Assembly (NCBI RefSeq): GCF_029852145.1
Contig: NC_079973.1
Coordinates: forward strand, 17,812,422-17,876,421
From: Microplitis mediator
Taxonomy: Eukaryota > Arthropoda > Insecta > Hymenoptera > Braconidae
Reading direction: 5' to 3'
DNA length: 64,000 nucleotides
Part shown: positions 1-11,789 of the stretch, piece by piece
How the letters are laid out: each line of letters starts with the position of its first letter
Position numbering within the stretch: the stretch's first letter is position 1
The notes under the pieces: model-generated
Seen by the model: the letters and a program-made list of their open reading frames with translations, nothing else
Told to the model about the DNA's origin: nothing
Databases searched by the model: none
Program-made: the position numbers and the translations under genes

Positions 1-90
1 CATCGCAGCAGTAACGATTTGGCGCTCAGCTGAGGCCCTCGGTAGAGTCGGACTACCGGGGATAACCCCCTGAGCATTTACTTAAAAAAA
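1..90. other. GC-rich sequence of unknown origin
   Basis: This stretch is clearly richer in G+C than the DNA around it and runs into an A-rich piece and then an (AAT)n array. It could be the 3' end of another non-LTR element on the plus strand, or the flank into which the adjoining LINE inserted. No coding sequence is visible, and I do not recognise it as an snRNA or tRNA. Confidence 0.3.
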
Positions 91-92
91 GA

Positions 93-161
<69 letters not shown>

Positions 162-163
162 TT
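91..163. repeat. (AAT)n microsatellite at the 3' end of the LINE
   Basis: Perfect trinucleotide array of about 24 units. It directly abuts the 3' UTR of the minus-strand LINE, so read in the LINE's sense it is an (ATT)n tail. A second, longer array of the same trinucleotide lies at the other end of the LINE (4747-5018). Confidence 0.9.
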
Positions 164-230
164 CTTTATTAGCAATTTGCTATTGTTTGTACATGACAGG
201 ACGGTTACATATTTATAACTTATCCTAAAT

Positions 231-3134
231 TTATAATTTAAAAGTCTTTTTTATATAATCTTTTAAGTCAATTTTAAAAATTTTCAGTCTTCTTTCCTTT
301 CTAATTGTATCTGGTAAACTGTTATACATATCAAATCCTTTATATATCAAACACCTCTCAGCAGAGTGTGTTCTTGTGAACTGAATCTGTAAAATGTCTT
401 TTTTTCTTGTATTATACGTATGCTTATCACTGACTAATATTATCTTATTAATTAGATATGATGGCGCACAACCTAATACCATTTTGTGTATCATAATACA
501 GCATTTGTAAATCATGAGCTGCTTTACACTCATCCATCCTAAAGCCTCTAGCATTTTATTTACATTCGTATATCTATTTACACCTAGAATAATTCGCATT
601 GCACGATTTTGTACTTTTTGTAACACAGTCATTTTTTGTTGATTATAGTTTAACATCAAGCTTGCACAGTACTCAAAGTGTGGTCCAACAATAGTTTTAT
701 ATATTATATTTTTTACATACGTACTAACAGATTTATTCAACCTATATATCACATTCAATTTATTCGCAACTTTTTTGGCTGTTTCAACTAAGTGTTTGTC
801 AAATGTTAAATTGTTATCTACTATAATACCTAGATACTTAGTTTCTTTTACTTCTTTAATGCTTTCACCGTCGATTTTAACATCCATACTACCCATTTTA
901 TATTTCTTCCGTATATCATGTATTATCATATAGACCGTTTTCTTTTTATTGATTTTTAATTGGTATTCTTTTAACCAATTTATTAAAACTTTTAAACTAC
1001 CATTTATTTTTCTTTCAATTTCGATAAAATTTTTACTTGCAAAGTAGAGTTTCATGTCATCTGCAAAGAGTTTACATTCGACACCTTGATCTTTCATTAA
1101 TTTAATTACATTATTAATATAGATAATAAATAACATAGGACCTAGCTTCGAGCCCTGTGGTACTCCATGTTCCACTACTTTTTCCTCTGATATCACTCCA
1201 TTAAATTTAACGACTTGTTTCCTATTATTTAAGTAAGATTTAAACCATTCCAACACTGTGCCAGTAATTCCTAAATCATACAATATTTCCAATAGTTTAT
1301 CTCTATTTATTGTCTCGAAAGCCCTAGCAAAATCTATAAATACTACACATACATAGCTTCCACTATCCATACTATTTCTCCAGTCAATTAAAGAACACTG
1401 CATGGCTGTTTCACATGAGTGTTCTTTTCTGAACCCTGATTGCTCCTTAGACAATATTTCGTTTCTTTCTATAAATTTTTCTAGTTGATCTTTGACAATA
1501 CTTTCTAGCACTTGCTCCATTACTGGCAAAGTGTTAATAGGCCTAAAGTCAGAAGCTATTATACTATTTTTAATTTTCTGTATAGGCGTAATACATGATA
1601 CTTTCAAACAATCAGGCACCAATCCACCTTTCAGCGATTTTGTCATAACGTTTAATATTAGTTTTACATTACACTGCCATAAATTTTTTATAATTATAGA
1701 ATTTAGATCATTGTTAACTCCTTTTCTATCATCCAGACCTCTTATAATTTTATCTACATCATCGATTAATAACTCATCAAACTCACTCCAATTTTCATTT
1801 CTATTGTTGTTATTTACCGAATCTTTATCAATCGATTTACATTCTATATTATTTACAATTTCTTGTATACTATCTATAAAGTAACGATTAAATTCATTAG
1901 AAATAGTTTTGCTGTTACTAATCACTTTACCATTAAATTCTACACTATCAATGACAGCTTCTGTTTTTTTATCACCGATTAATTTTTTTAATTCTTTCCA
2001 AAGAATTTCACCGTTACTTTTATTAGCATCTATATTTTTATCGTTGTATAATCTTTTGCATTTCCGTAACTCATCTACTATTTCATTTCTTAATTTTTTA
2101 TAAGCTTTAATATCAGCCTCACACCCCGAGTTTTTTGCTATAAAAAATAATTTATCTCTGTTTTTTATTTTTGCTATTAATTTACTATTTATCCATTTTT
2201 TGTCTTGATATTTACAATTGACTAGTTTTTGTATTTTCGGTAATACTTCATCAAGGGTGTCAGTTATACATCTACTATATATTCCCATAACTATGTTAAA
2301 ATCATTAATATGCTCGCTATTATCATTGCAAAACCAATCATATATATTATTATCTTTTAGATTGTTAGTTAAAATTTCAATAAATAAATTATGATTAAAA
2401 TTTTTAAAATTTCTCTTTTCTATTCTTGGCCTGTTATTTATTTTATTTTTACCCCTATCTATATTCAGTACTATTATATTATGATCTGACACTCTTGGAG
2501 TAGCTAATACCTCATTTCTCACTTTTATATTAGAAAATACAAGATCAATTATTGTATCGGATGTCATAGTTGTTCTCGTCGGTGATTTAATTATCTGCTT
2601 TAGTCCTAATAATGCACACTCATTTATAAATTTCTTCGCATACTCATTTTTAGTATTACTAATGTCGAGATTAAAATCCCCAGCGATTATTAAATTTCCC
2701 TCATCAATATATTCTTCGAATACATCGATCATTCTCGTATATTCACTAATTCTGCTATTCGGAGATCTATATACATTAGTTATAATCAATTTGCCATGAT
2801 CAATTAATTGTACCATGTTTAGCCACGTTTTATCACATATGCTAGTACTGTTTAATATTACTTTGTATTTTAGGTCTTTTTTAATATATGTGATCACACC
2901 TCCTGTACGACTATTATTCGTGTTAGTTCTCACATGCTGATACGCACTAAGACTGATTTCGTGATCATAAACATTTTCTGTTATATGTGTCTCACCAAGA
3001 CACACAACGTCAGGTCTTATACCGTTTAACCAATTTTCAAATATGTCTTTATGTCTTAAAAGTCCGTTTATATTTAGAACTACAATTTTAAAAGCTGATA
3101 CCGTTGATTTTAACTCACTAATTTTCTTTGGTTG
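231..3134 (-). CDS. LINE ORF2: AP endonuclease + reverse transcriptase
   Basis: 967 codons of open frame counted from the codon after the ORF1 stop. The endonuclease runs over about residues 16-215: NING (catalytic N), GETH (E), the YRSP strand, AGDFN, a T/SD-ID loop and SDHN near the end. The reverse transcriptase runs over about 440-750: DFRPIN, SGFRKEHS, VFIDFARAFE (motif A Asp), GVPQGSKLGP (motif B), LFADDMKLY (catalytic Asp pair), KYLGI. A CR1-like C-terminal tail follows. This enzyme nicks the target and copies the element RNA into it (family knowledge). There is no ATG before about residue 107, which lies beyond the first endonuclease catalytic residues. The frame is continuous with ORF1 through one TAG, so the product is probably made by readthrough or reinitiation. 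No key residue is missing. Confidence 0.9.
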   Translation of the reverse strand, partial: QPKKISELKSTVSAFKIVVLNINGLLRHKDIFENWLNGIRPDVVCLGETHITENVYDHEISLSAYQHVRTNTNNSRTGGVITYIKKDLKYKVILNSTSICDKTWLNMVQLIDHGKLIITNVYRSPNSRISEYTRMIDVFEEYIDEGNLIIAGDFNLDISNTKNEYAKKFINECALLGLKQIIKSPTRTTMTSDTIIDLVFSNIKVRNEVLATPRVSDHNIIVLNIDRGKNKINNRPRIEKRNFKNFNHNLFIEILTNNLKDNNIYDWFCNDNSEHINDFNIVMGIYSRCITDTLDEVLPKIQKLVNCKYQDKKWINSKLIAKIKNRDKLFFIAKNSGCEADIKAYKKLRNEIVDELRKCKRLYNDKNIDANKSNGEILWKELKKLIGDKKTEAVIDSVEFNGKVISNSKTISNEFNRYFIDSIQEIVNNIECKSIDKDSVNNNNRNENWSEFDELLIDDVDKIIRGLDDRKGVNNDLNSIIIKNLWQCNVKLILNVMTKSLKGGLVPDCLKVSCITPIQKIKNSIIASDFRPINTLPVMEQVLESIVKDQLEKFIERNEILSKEQSGFRKEHSCETAMQCSLIDWRNSMDSGSYVCVVFIDFARAFETINRDKLLEILYDLGITGTVLEWFKSYLNNRKQVVKFNGVISEEKVVEHGVPQGSKLGPMLFIIYINNVIKLMKDQGVECKLFADDMKLYFASKNFIEIERKINGSLKVLINWLKEYQLKINKKKTVYMIIHDIRKKYKMGSMDVKIDGESIKEVKETKYLGIIVDNNLTFDKHLVETAKKVANKLNVIYRLNKSVSTYVKNIIYKTIVGPHFEYCASLMLNYNQQKMTVLQKVQNRAMRIILGVNRYTNVNKMLEALGWMSVKQLMIYKCCIMIHKMVLGCAPSYLINKIILVSDKHTYNTRKKDILQIQFTRTHSAERCLIYKGFDMYNSLPDTIRKERRLKIFKIDLKDYIKKTFKL

Positions 3135-3137
3135 CTA
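3129..3137 (-). promoter_or_regulatory. Candidate stop-codon readthrough site TAG CAA CCA
   Basis: The ORF1 stop is TAG (3137-3135) followed by CAA CCA (3134-3129). This fits the CARYYA rule known for leaky UAG stops of the tobacco mosaic virus type. ORF2 continues in the same frame and has no ATG until about residue 107. The sequence match and frame are seen directly; function as a recoding signal is inferred. Confidence 0.5.
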
Positions 3138-4418
3138 ATTAGCACAATAGTTAATATTTTTTTCTGCTTTTTTTATTATTCTTTTATAATATTCACATAG
3201 CGTATCGCTTGCGTAATGATCCGTTTTAATTCCATTTATTTTATATTCTTCTACCATTCGAGTACAATTAGCACATTTCTTGTGATCACTCTTACACTCT
3301 TTCTCCAAATGATTTCCCGCACATCTTCGACATTTAATCTCTCTCGTACAGTCCTTTGCAAAGTGGTGATATCCACAACATTTGTAGCATCTAAGTACAC
3401 TTACACAGTCAAAGATTCTACATCTATTCCATCCAAGCTTAATTTTATTTTTCTCAAGCAATACTTTGTGTGTGACTGGATCTACTTCCACAATTAAAAT
3501 TCCATTCTTTTTATTTCCTTTTATTCTTTTCTTAATACTCATTTTTAAATTTTCTCTATATGCAATATCATTCTGTTCTTTAATCATATCAATTATTTCT
3601 TGTTCCTCTTGTATATCAAATATATCTTCATCAATGTCAATAATTTTCACTTTAGGTAGTTTTTTATTAGTCACTTTAATGTTATATTCTTCACTCATAG
3701 TTTTTTTAAGTTCACTAGCTAAGATTTCCACATCTTTCTTTTGACCACATCCAATGACAACTTTCCCAGATTGAATTTTTCTTACTGACTCTACTCCGAC
3801 TCCTAATTTACCAACCTTTACTTTATTTTTTACCTCCTGGAAGGTTTCTTCACTATCCTGTTGCTTTCTTGGCTCTATTATAACAATTTCATTTCTAGAC
3901 TTCATGACTTTATCAGCGTATGTATTGATATTATCAACTCTTTTATCGTCATTAATTTTTCTTTCCTGATTATCTACATTCAATCCTTTTATTTCATTCT
4001 TGATTATCTCCCTTACTTCTGTCAATAGGTCCTTCTTGAAATTTGTAAAAATGTTTGTTATGATTGTTTTCACTTCTGTCTTCAATCCATCCATTGCCAA
4101 TCCTACATCTTCCAGTTTATTTAACATCTCTTCAACGGTTTCACACAGTTCCGTGTCGTCAACAAAGCCTTTTCGTTTTCTCTTTCCTCTGCTGTCAGTT
4201 GAGCCAGTTGAGGAACTTGACATCACACTTTCATTATCTCCTTCTACACCGAAACACCACTCTTCCGTAGCATCTTTTCGATGTTTTTTTGAAATACATG
4301 AAGGATGACCTGGTCGATTACATAATTTGCAGTATTTTGGTTTTTTTAAATTGTCTTGTTTACAGACAACACACGTGTGGCGTGCGGAAGTCTCCATTGA
4401 TTCGTCTATCTCCATCAT
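3135..4418 (-). CDS. LINE ORF1: PHD-like and CCHC zinc-finger nucleic-acid-binding protein
   Basis: 427 residues starting at an ATG. A Cys-rich PHD-like finger occupies about residues 15-56 (CVVC...CKLC...HPSC...W-C). A Ser/Thr-rich and basic linker follows, then a long charged segment likely to form a coiled coil (about 90-150). Zinc knuckles lie near the C-terminus: CYKCCGYHHFAKDC, CRRCAGNHLEKEC and a Cys/His cluster ending at CANC. In CR1-type LINEs ORF1 coats the element RNA and forms the RNP; a PHD-type finger in ORF1 is known for that group. It ends in TAG followed at once by CAA CCA, with ORF2 in the same frame. It could alternatively be read as the N-terminal part of one long polyprotein. 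Confidence 0.85.
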   Translation of the reverse strand: MMEIDESMETSARHTCVVCKQDNLKKPKYCKLCNRPGHPSCISKKHRKDATEEWCFGVEGDNESVMSSSSTGSTDSRGKRKRKGFVDDTELCETVEEMLNKLEDVGLAMDGLKTEVKTIITNIFTNFKKDLLTEVREIIKNEIKGLNVDNQERKINDDKRVDNINTYADKVMKSRNEIVIIEPRKQQDSEETFQEVKNKVKVGKLGVGVESVRKIQSGKVVIGCGQKKDVEILASELKKTMSEEYNIKVTNKKLPKVKIIDIDEDIFDIQEEQEIIDMIKEQNDIAYRENLKMSIKKRIKGNKKNGILIVEVDPVTHKVLLEKNKIKLGWNRCRIFDCVSVLRCYKCCGYHHFAKDCTREIKCRRCAGNHLEKECKSDHKKCANCTRMVEEYKINGIKTDHYASDTLCEYYKRIIKKAEKNINYCAN

Positions 4419-4746
4419 AGCAAGTGTAGCGCTAATACCGACAGCAGCTCTACTCCACTATTTCTTTTGTTGAGTAATAGATGTCACCATTCATAACGTT
4501 CTTGCAAATAATAACAATAATAACCAACTAAGTTTTATCCAGAATTTCCTAACCAATAATTTCTATTAATCTAGATTTTATTTAATTATCATCACTTATC
4601 ACATCACTCCCGGAAAACATCGAATATCAGCGAATGTAGCAAAAAATTTTACAATCCCTTTAGATACAAAACATGCTCTCACTTTTTACTCTAAACACTA
4701 TTATTGTATAACTATATACGGAGCGTACAAAAACACGTCCGCCCAG

Positions 4747-5165
<419 letters not shown>

Positions 5166-5463
5166 TGAATTACAAGTTCTGAAACCTTTGTTCAAAGGAG
5201 ACATCGGGCCGTCAGACATAGGAGACATAGGAGTAGGGTCGCGAGAGCGTCATGCTACTGTAAAGACCTATCGTGTAATAGTTGCGATTTTACCAATTCC
5301 ACCGAAATTAGAGAGGCTGCAAGCCTACCTTCACTTCATACACAGAGGTCAAGACACCTCCATAGTAAAATAAATAACATTACAATATTAAAAACAGTGA
5401 AAAAGATTATTTTAAAAACTAATTGTGTCTTAAAAGATCAAGACGTCCACGAGTAACGCCAAT

Positions 5464-6372
5464 ATGGCGTTACGGATGCCAAAGAAGAAAGCCTCAGAGA
5501 TGACGGATCCGTTAAAAATGATCAACAAAACCAACACAAGATTGCAAAGGCTCGAAGCCCTTGACATTGAGAGATTATTCAAAGCTGGAAAGGAAAAAAA
5601 GTTAAAAAATAATGCAACACCTAACCTCATAACACAAAGACCAAAAAAGATCAATGTACTACAAACAACAGAAGGTAATACGGATAATGAGAATGAATGG
5701 TTAACTCCTAAAAATACAATAAGATCACAACCAGCAGGAGATGAAATAAATCCCACAAGTATCAGCAACCAGTATTTGGCACTGGATGACAATGATATGG
5801 ACGACAGTACTAGCGTAGATGGCAGCCGCAGCGCCCCTCGTAAGCCGTCACAAATATCACAAGGCACGTCAACTCAACAACAACAACCTCAAAATACGTA
5901 CAAATACAAACTGCCTCCAATATTTATATGCGGTAAGAACATTAACGATACCATAAAAATTTTTCAAAATGCAGATATAAACAAAAAATCATTCACAATA
6001 CATGTAAGCTCAGGTAAGCAAACCATATCAAAAATTAGTCACGAAACTCATGACAATATCAAAGAAGAGTTGAAAAAACAACATACAGAGTTTTATACGT
6101 ACACTAAAAGAGACATAAAAACACAGACACTTGTTGTTAAAAATATTAGAGGAGATTTTAAAAGTGAAGACATGTTAAAAAAAACTTCAAGAACTTCAAC
6201 TGCAAAACGTGACAATAATCAAGGTACTCCAACTGCCAACTAGAAACCCTAATCCAACTAATAAACATTTAATAGTGCAAATATCAAACCAAAGTACAAA
6301 AGCTGAGGTTATAAATATCAAGACATTAGCATACCAAAAAGTCAAATGGGAAACGCTGCGAAAAACAAAAAT
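5464..6372 (+). pseudogene. Jockey gag (ORF1), N-terminal part, frameshifted
   Basis: A clean frame runs from the ATG at 5464 to a stop at 6243 (259 residues). It is Lys/Gln/Asn-rich with a YKLPPIFI motif near residue 148 and TLVVKNIRGDF near 221, both like the conserved gag region of Jockey-type LINEs. After an A8 run at about 6178-6187 the reading moves to another frame. There the expected gag sequence continues through ...YQKVKWETLRKTKM until element A interrupts it. The homopolymer slip is therefore the cause of the early stop. The zinc-knuckle half of the protein lies 7.9 kb away at 14238. Confidence 0.75.
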
Positions 6373-7399
6373 GCCCGGATAAAAAATGTTTAGATCCAAG
6401 CATATATGATTGGATCCAAATTTTGGCGCGATCCAAGCGGATCCAAACAGATCTGACAATATCCAAAGAGACCTCACTATGTCTAAGTATATCCAAACAT
6501 ATCTTAAAATATCAATAGAGATCCAAACAGATCTTACTATATCCACGAATATATAGGTGTGTCCAAGCAGATCTGCGTAAATGTCGATTTTAAAAAAAAT
6601 CTACATAGATTTAAGCACATATCTAAAGAAGTTTCACTATACATTCTAACGAATGCATGTATAAATATATTATACTTTAGACCATTCTAAAAACAATATC
6701 TACTCACATCTTGGATCTTATTGCTATTACCTCTTAATGCTTTTGATGAACCTATGTATAACATACATCAAAAGTCAATTGATATTTTAAGTAAAGAAAA
6801 AACAGATGAATACTTTAAAAGCAATGCGTAATTTAATACTTCTATATTCAATTATTTACGTTTATATTTAATTACATATAATCAAAATAATTATGAATAT
6901 TTTCGTAAACTTCTATCTATTACATGGGACTAAATATATTTTATTCACCTTAATCTATATAGTTAAATTTAAACAGATATAATTCTACCAATGTGTAATA
7001 ATTTATTTTCGGAAATATTTATATCTGCTTGGATAAAAATTTTTAATTTTCGTATATTACTCAGATATTTGTGTATAATAAGACAAAAAAACTGTATTTA
7101 GTCTTACTCACAGTAGAACCCCGACAGTTCAGCGATTCAGGAGCCTTACCTGTATTTAAATATTATTAGATCTGACCAAATATGACTACATATGGACACA
7201 CATTTTTGGATAAAGTCATAAATTCTTACGTATATCTGCTTGGATATGAATTATTTTTGCATCTATATACCCACATACATACAATTAGGTCTGAGCAGAT
7301 ATAACTATATGTACTTATATATGCTTGGACATAAGTATATCTGCTTGGATATAAATCTTTATATCTGTTTATATATAGTTGGATCTGCCCTGGTTAAAA

Positions 7400-8930
7400 A
7401 AATGAATTAAAAAGAATTAAAAAAGCACACATATTTAATACTACTCTTCAATAGTCTTAATTCACCGGAGAATCCAGATCGAACATAAAATGAATCCTTT
7501 TTAATTCTCCTTCATCTAGCAAAAAAATTATTATCGTTTTAGGATTAAAAAGAATGAAAAAGGATTAAATATTTTTAATCCTAACTTATCTTTTTTGATT
7601 CTAAAATAATATTGCAATTTCTGATCGCGCGAAGGATTCGAAAAAGTTTAATTCTAACTAATTCTGTTTTATTCTAAAATAATGTTGCGATTTCTGTTCT
7701 CGCGGTGGATTGAAAAGAATAAAAAAAGATTCAAAAAGTTTTATTCTAACTAATTTTTTTTAATTCTAAAATAACTTTAAATTTCTGTTCTCGCGGAGGA
7801 TTCAAGAGAATTAAAAATGATTCAAAAAAGTTTAATTTTAACTAATTCTAGAATAATATTTAATTTTTGTTCCTGTAGAGGATTCAAGAAAATGAAAGAG
7901 GATTGGAAAAAGTTTAATACTAACTAATTCTTTTTAATTCTAAAATAATATTTAATTTCTGTTCCGATGGAGGATTCAAGAGAAATAAAAAGGATTCAAA
8001 AAAGTTTAATTCTAACTAGTTCTTTTTAATTCTAAAATAATATTTAATTTCTGTTCCCGTGGAGGATTCAGGAGAATTAAAAATGATTCGAAAAAGTTTA
8101 ATTCTAACTAATTCTGTTTTATTCTAAAATAATGTTGCGATTTCTGTTCTCGCGGTGGATTGAAAAGAATAAAAAAAGATTCAAAAAGTTTTATTCTAAC
8201 TAATTTTTTTTAATTCTAAAATAACTTTAAATTTCTGTTCTCGCGGAGGATTCAAGAGAATTAAAAATGATTCAAAAAAGTTTAATTTTAACTAATTCTA
8301 GAATAATATTTAATTTTTGTTCCTGTAGAGGATTCAAGAAAATGAAAGAGGATTGGAAAAAGTTTAATACTAACTAATTCTTTTTAATTCTAAAATAATA
8401 TTTAATTTCTGTTCCGATGGAGGATTCAAGAGAAATAAAAAGGATTCAAAAAAGTTTAATTCTAACTAGTTCTTTTTAATTCTAAAATAATATTTAATTT
8501 CTGTTCCCGTGGAGGATTCAGGAGAATTAAAAATGATTCAAAAAAGTTTAATTCTAACTAATTCTAGAATAATATTTAATTTTTGTTCCTGTAGAGGATT
8601 CAAGAGAATAAAAGAGGATTCGAAAAAGTTTAATTCTAATTAATTCTTTTTAATTCTAAAATAACTTTGAATTTCTGTTCTCGCGGAGGATTCAAGAAAA
8701 TTAAAAAGGATTCAAAAAAGTTTAATTCTAACTAATTCTTTTTAATTCTAAAATAATATTAAATTTCTGTTCTCGCAGAGGATTCCTGGGAATAAAAAAG
8801 GATTCGGAAAAGTTTAATTCTAACTAATTTTCTTTAATTTCAAAGTTATATTCAATTTCTGTTCTTGAGGAGGATTCAATACGATAAAAGAGGATTGGAA
8901 AAAGTTTAATTCTAACTAATTATTTTTAAT
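7400..8930. repeat. Tandem array of about 90-bp units with a 450-bp higher-order repeat
   Basis: Units of roughly 90 bp contain GGATTCAA, AGTTTAATTCTAACTAA, TAATTCTAAAATAA and TTTCTGTTC blocks. The five-unit block starting at 7651 is repeated at 8101 (offset 450 bp) with almost no change over about 430 bp, while neighbouring units differ far more. This points to a recent unequal exchange or duplication. More units continue at 9887-10120 beyond MITE C. Confidence 0.85.
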
Positions 8931-9886
8931 CCCTAGCGAATTTGGTTACACCGAAGAAATATCTAAACCATACCTGGTATTTGAGTATCATTTTGGTATG
9001 TTTTCAGCAGAATTCTAAAAGTATACTCAAATTAAACTTATCCATAATAATAATTTAGGTATTTGTTTGAACAATTTATACCGAAGTTATACTGAGATAA
9101 AAAAATTAATTTCTTAGATATCGATATGTTTAATGTGTTTAAGTATATTAGTTGAATAATTTATTTATATGTTTTTTTAATAAATAATTCAAAAAAAAAA
9201 GAAAAAAAGTGACAATTGACTGAGGTTCCGAACTTGTGACTTCTCACTTGAGAGTCTCGTAAAGTACTCATAGCGCTGTCACAGCTCTTCATGAAATAAA
9301 TAAGTTTATCTTTATTTATGGTTTGATTTTTTTATGCATTATATTTATGTTAACTATCTATACTATTCTTGTAATAGAATCAAATAAATAATAAATTGAT
9401 GATAATTGTATGTCTATCAAACACAAACAGAAACATTTCCTATAACAGTGAAATTTTTTTTTATTTTGGTAAAATAAAAAAAAAGTAAATAAGTATTTAC
9501 TACTCAAAAGCATTATAATACTAAACACTTAATTGAAATAGAATTTTTATAATTTTCTATGCAGGCAATAAATTTATTTACTTTAAACTTCAAAGAAACA
9601 TTTTTCTTTTTTACCAGGTAAAGACTTATATAGATAGATATTGTCCTCAACCTCTCTGATTTCGGTATAATTTGAGTATAAATCGTGCTTGAAATAGATA
9701 TTTTTTCAGTATCATTTAAGTATGAAAAATTCAAAAACATACCCAAAACATGAGACGATTTGAGTATAATCTGGGTATTCATTGGGTATAATTCTTAAAG
9801 CATACCGAAATATTTATCAATTTCTACTACACCGGAAATGAACCAAAAAGAAACTTAAATTTTCGGTATAAACAAATTCGCTAGGG
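8931..9886. mobile_element. Element C: CCCTAGCG-ended MITE
   Basis: The terminal inverted repeat CCCTAGCGAATTTG... pairs with ...CAAATTCGCTAGGG over about 25 bp with two or three mismatches. It is flanked by AT on both sides (8929-8930, 9887-9888). The interrupted repeat unit is known from its neighbours, so the 2-bp AT duplication is firm. The interior has GGTAT/ATACC motifs and, at about 9215-9290, a minus-strand tRNA-like piece with a B-box-like sequence. No transposase. Confidence 0.75.
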
Positions 9887-10120
9887 ATTCTAAAATAATA
9901 TTCAATTTCTGTTCTCGCGGAGGATTCAAGAGAATAGAAGAGGATTCGGAAAAATTTATTTCTAACTAATTATTTTTAATTCTAAAATAATGTTGCAATT
10001 TCTGTTCTTCCCGACAATCCGAGAGAATAAAACAGGATTCGAAAAAGTTTAATTCCATCTTATTTTTTTTAATTTAAAAGTCATGTTGCAATTCCTGTTT
10101 TCGCTGAGAATTCGAGAGAA

Positions 10121-10579
10121 TTGTAACCATAACAAAAAAAATTATTTTTCTTTTAAACTTTGAAAAAACAAAATAATAATAATTAGTAATTATTTATATA
10201 TTAAAATTTTATTCTAGGAAAGAAAAGAAATAATAATTTTATACGTGAAATTTTATTTTTTTTTTATGGAGAAATTTTTGGAAAAAAAAAGTAATTAAAA
10301 GAGAAAAAGGCAACAGGAAAAAAATGTAAGAGTGATCGTGAGACGCTCGCCGACCGACAATCTGGCGGGAGAAAGTAAGTGAGCGAAACTTAGTTCCGCG
10401 CTCACCGCTAGAGTGTGCAGGCTTCTTGGATATGGACACTTATAGTAGAAGTGTTAAAAGCAAATGCAGCGGACGTTTCGTCAGTCATCACTCCACTGCT
10501 ACCAAGTGAACTTTGCGTAGCAGAGTGGGAAGCACCTACTGGTAGTGGCGCAGTATACCCTGCACCACGTCCTATATAT
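10121..10579. other. Unassigned segment of element B
   Basis: Begins AT-rich, then becomes mixed composition from about 10320 to 10579. A 93-codon open frame here is not like any family I know, and it runs into the LTR. Nothing else can be supported. Confidence 0.3.
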
Positions 10580-10837
10580 TGTTGTGATTGGTATCTTAAA
10601 TTAATATCACTTATACACTACAATGATAACACACTTATATTAGAAATAACAACACCACAATTAACAGCAGTAAAAGAAAGCAAGAGCAATATATAGTTTA
10701 TTGAAATACAATGTTTGCTATTAAACTGTCAATATAAGACTGACTGACTTTTGTCGCGTATCTATAAAAACAAGAAAAGAAGGCATTTGTTTTCTAGCTA
10801 TTCAAATATTTAAAAGATCAGTTTCACACTCGTTACA
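10580..10837 (-). repeat. 3' LTR of the gypsy-type element
   Basis: Nearly identical to 13392-13649. In element sense it begins TGTAACGAG and ends with a CA dinucleotide, preceded by the polypurine tract. Confidence 0.85.
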
Positions 10838-11789
10838 CTACCCCCTTCTCAATAAAATTATCGTCCCGATAAAAAATTGTGTTGGAAGAATCGAACTTAA
10901 TTGAAATTAAAACCATTTGCAATCTTCGTTCGATTCCGCTATGGTCCCAACACACCCTATCTATCACCCTACAGGGAAAAAAAACACCATAGCCAAAAAA
11001 CAACCCTGTAGGCTAACACAAAGAGAATAAAAAATAAAAAAAATAGTCTATAATTTAATTGAGCTAAGAATTGATAATAAAAAAATTAATTATTCTGCTA
11101 AGAAGTTAATCAGTGCACGTGACTCTATTTTCCTATTCAACGAATCAAAATAAATAAAATTAAAAATGTAACCCTCCTCTTGATTGAATGGACCTTCAAT
11201 GGGAATGGGATCAGGTACGGGATGGGAACAGGAACTCCTTCCTCTCCTCCTTGAAGGACTAGGAATGGACTCCTTCTCTCCTTTCCCAATGAAATTGAAA
11301 ATATCATCTGCACATAATAAAGAAACAAAACGAGTATCTCCAACATTTCATTAAATTTTATTTTTAAACATATTTCATCATTACATTCTATTATTTATCA
11401 GTTGTTAATTATAAACTTTTAGTGTGATCAATTTGTTACTTTTTCGATCTTAAATGCTCAATGTTCTACCGCTCGGTCCATTCAGCTCATATGCCGATGA
11501 GTTATCTATAGCTAACATATCAACGATTACTGAATAATACACGTTGCAACGGATTTCAATTTTTCCCCCTAAAAGTTCCTCGGAAACTCTCCAGGGTATC
11601 CACCTATCTCCCAGAAGTCGTGCACTACTTAAGAGAAATGTTGACTATGCCAACTCCGGATGGATCCCAAAGCTCCAGTCAGGATACTGTTAACCAATGA
11701 TAAGTCCTAAGAATTCAAACTTTTGATTTGAGCTGAGCTCACTTAAACCAAAAGAAATATCCAGTCTCTCATCAAAGGCCCAAGAATCC

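Larger units (their letters stand above)
164..4746 (-). mobile_element. CR1/L2-like non-LTR retrotransposon, near full length
   Basis: Two-ORF LINE on the minus strand: 5' UTR about 4746-4419, ORF1 (PHD-like and CCHC fingers), ORF2 (AP endonuclease plus reverse transcriptase), and a short 3' UTR ending in a trinucleotide array. The endonuclease segment with a T-x4-SDTIIDLVFSN pattern, the FADD box and the C-terminal QNRA-RIILG / KYLGI segments resemble the CR1/L2 group of APE LINEs. Clade placement is by eye only. Both ORFs are open with no internal stop, so the copy looks young. Both ends touch (AAT)n DNA. No target duplication is visible outside those arrays. Confidence 0.85.

Noticed and set aside
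1492..2103. Hydrophobic plus-strand open frames
   Set aside because: Antisense shadows of LINE ORF2.
5430..5867. Hydrophobic open frame on the minus strand
   Set aside because: Antisense shadow of the Jockey gag ORF.
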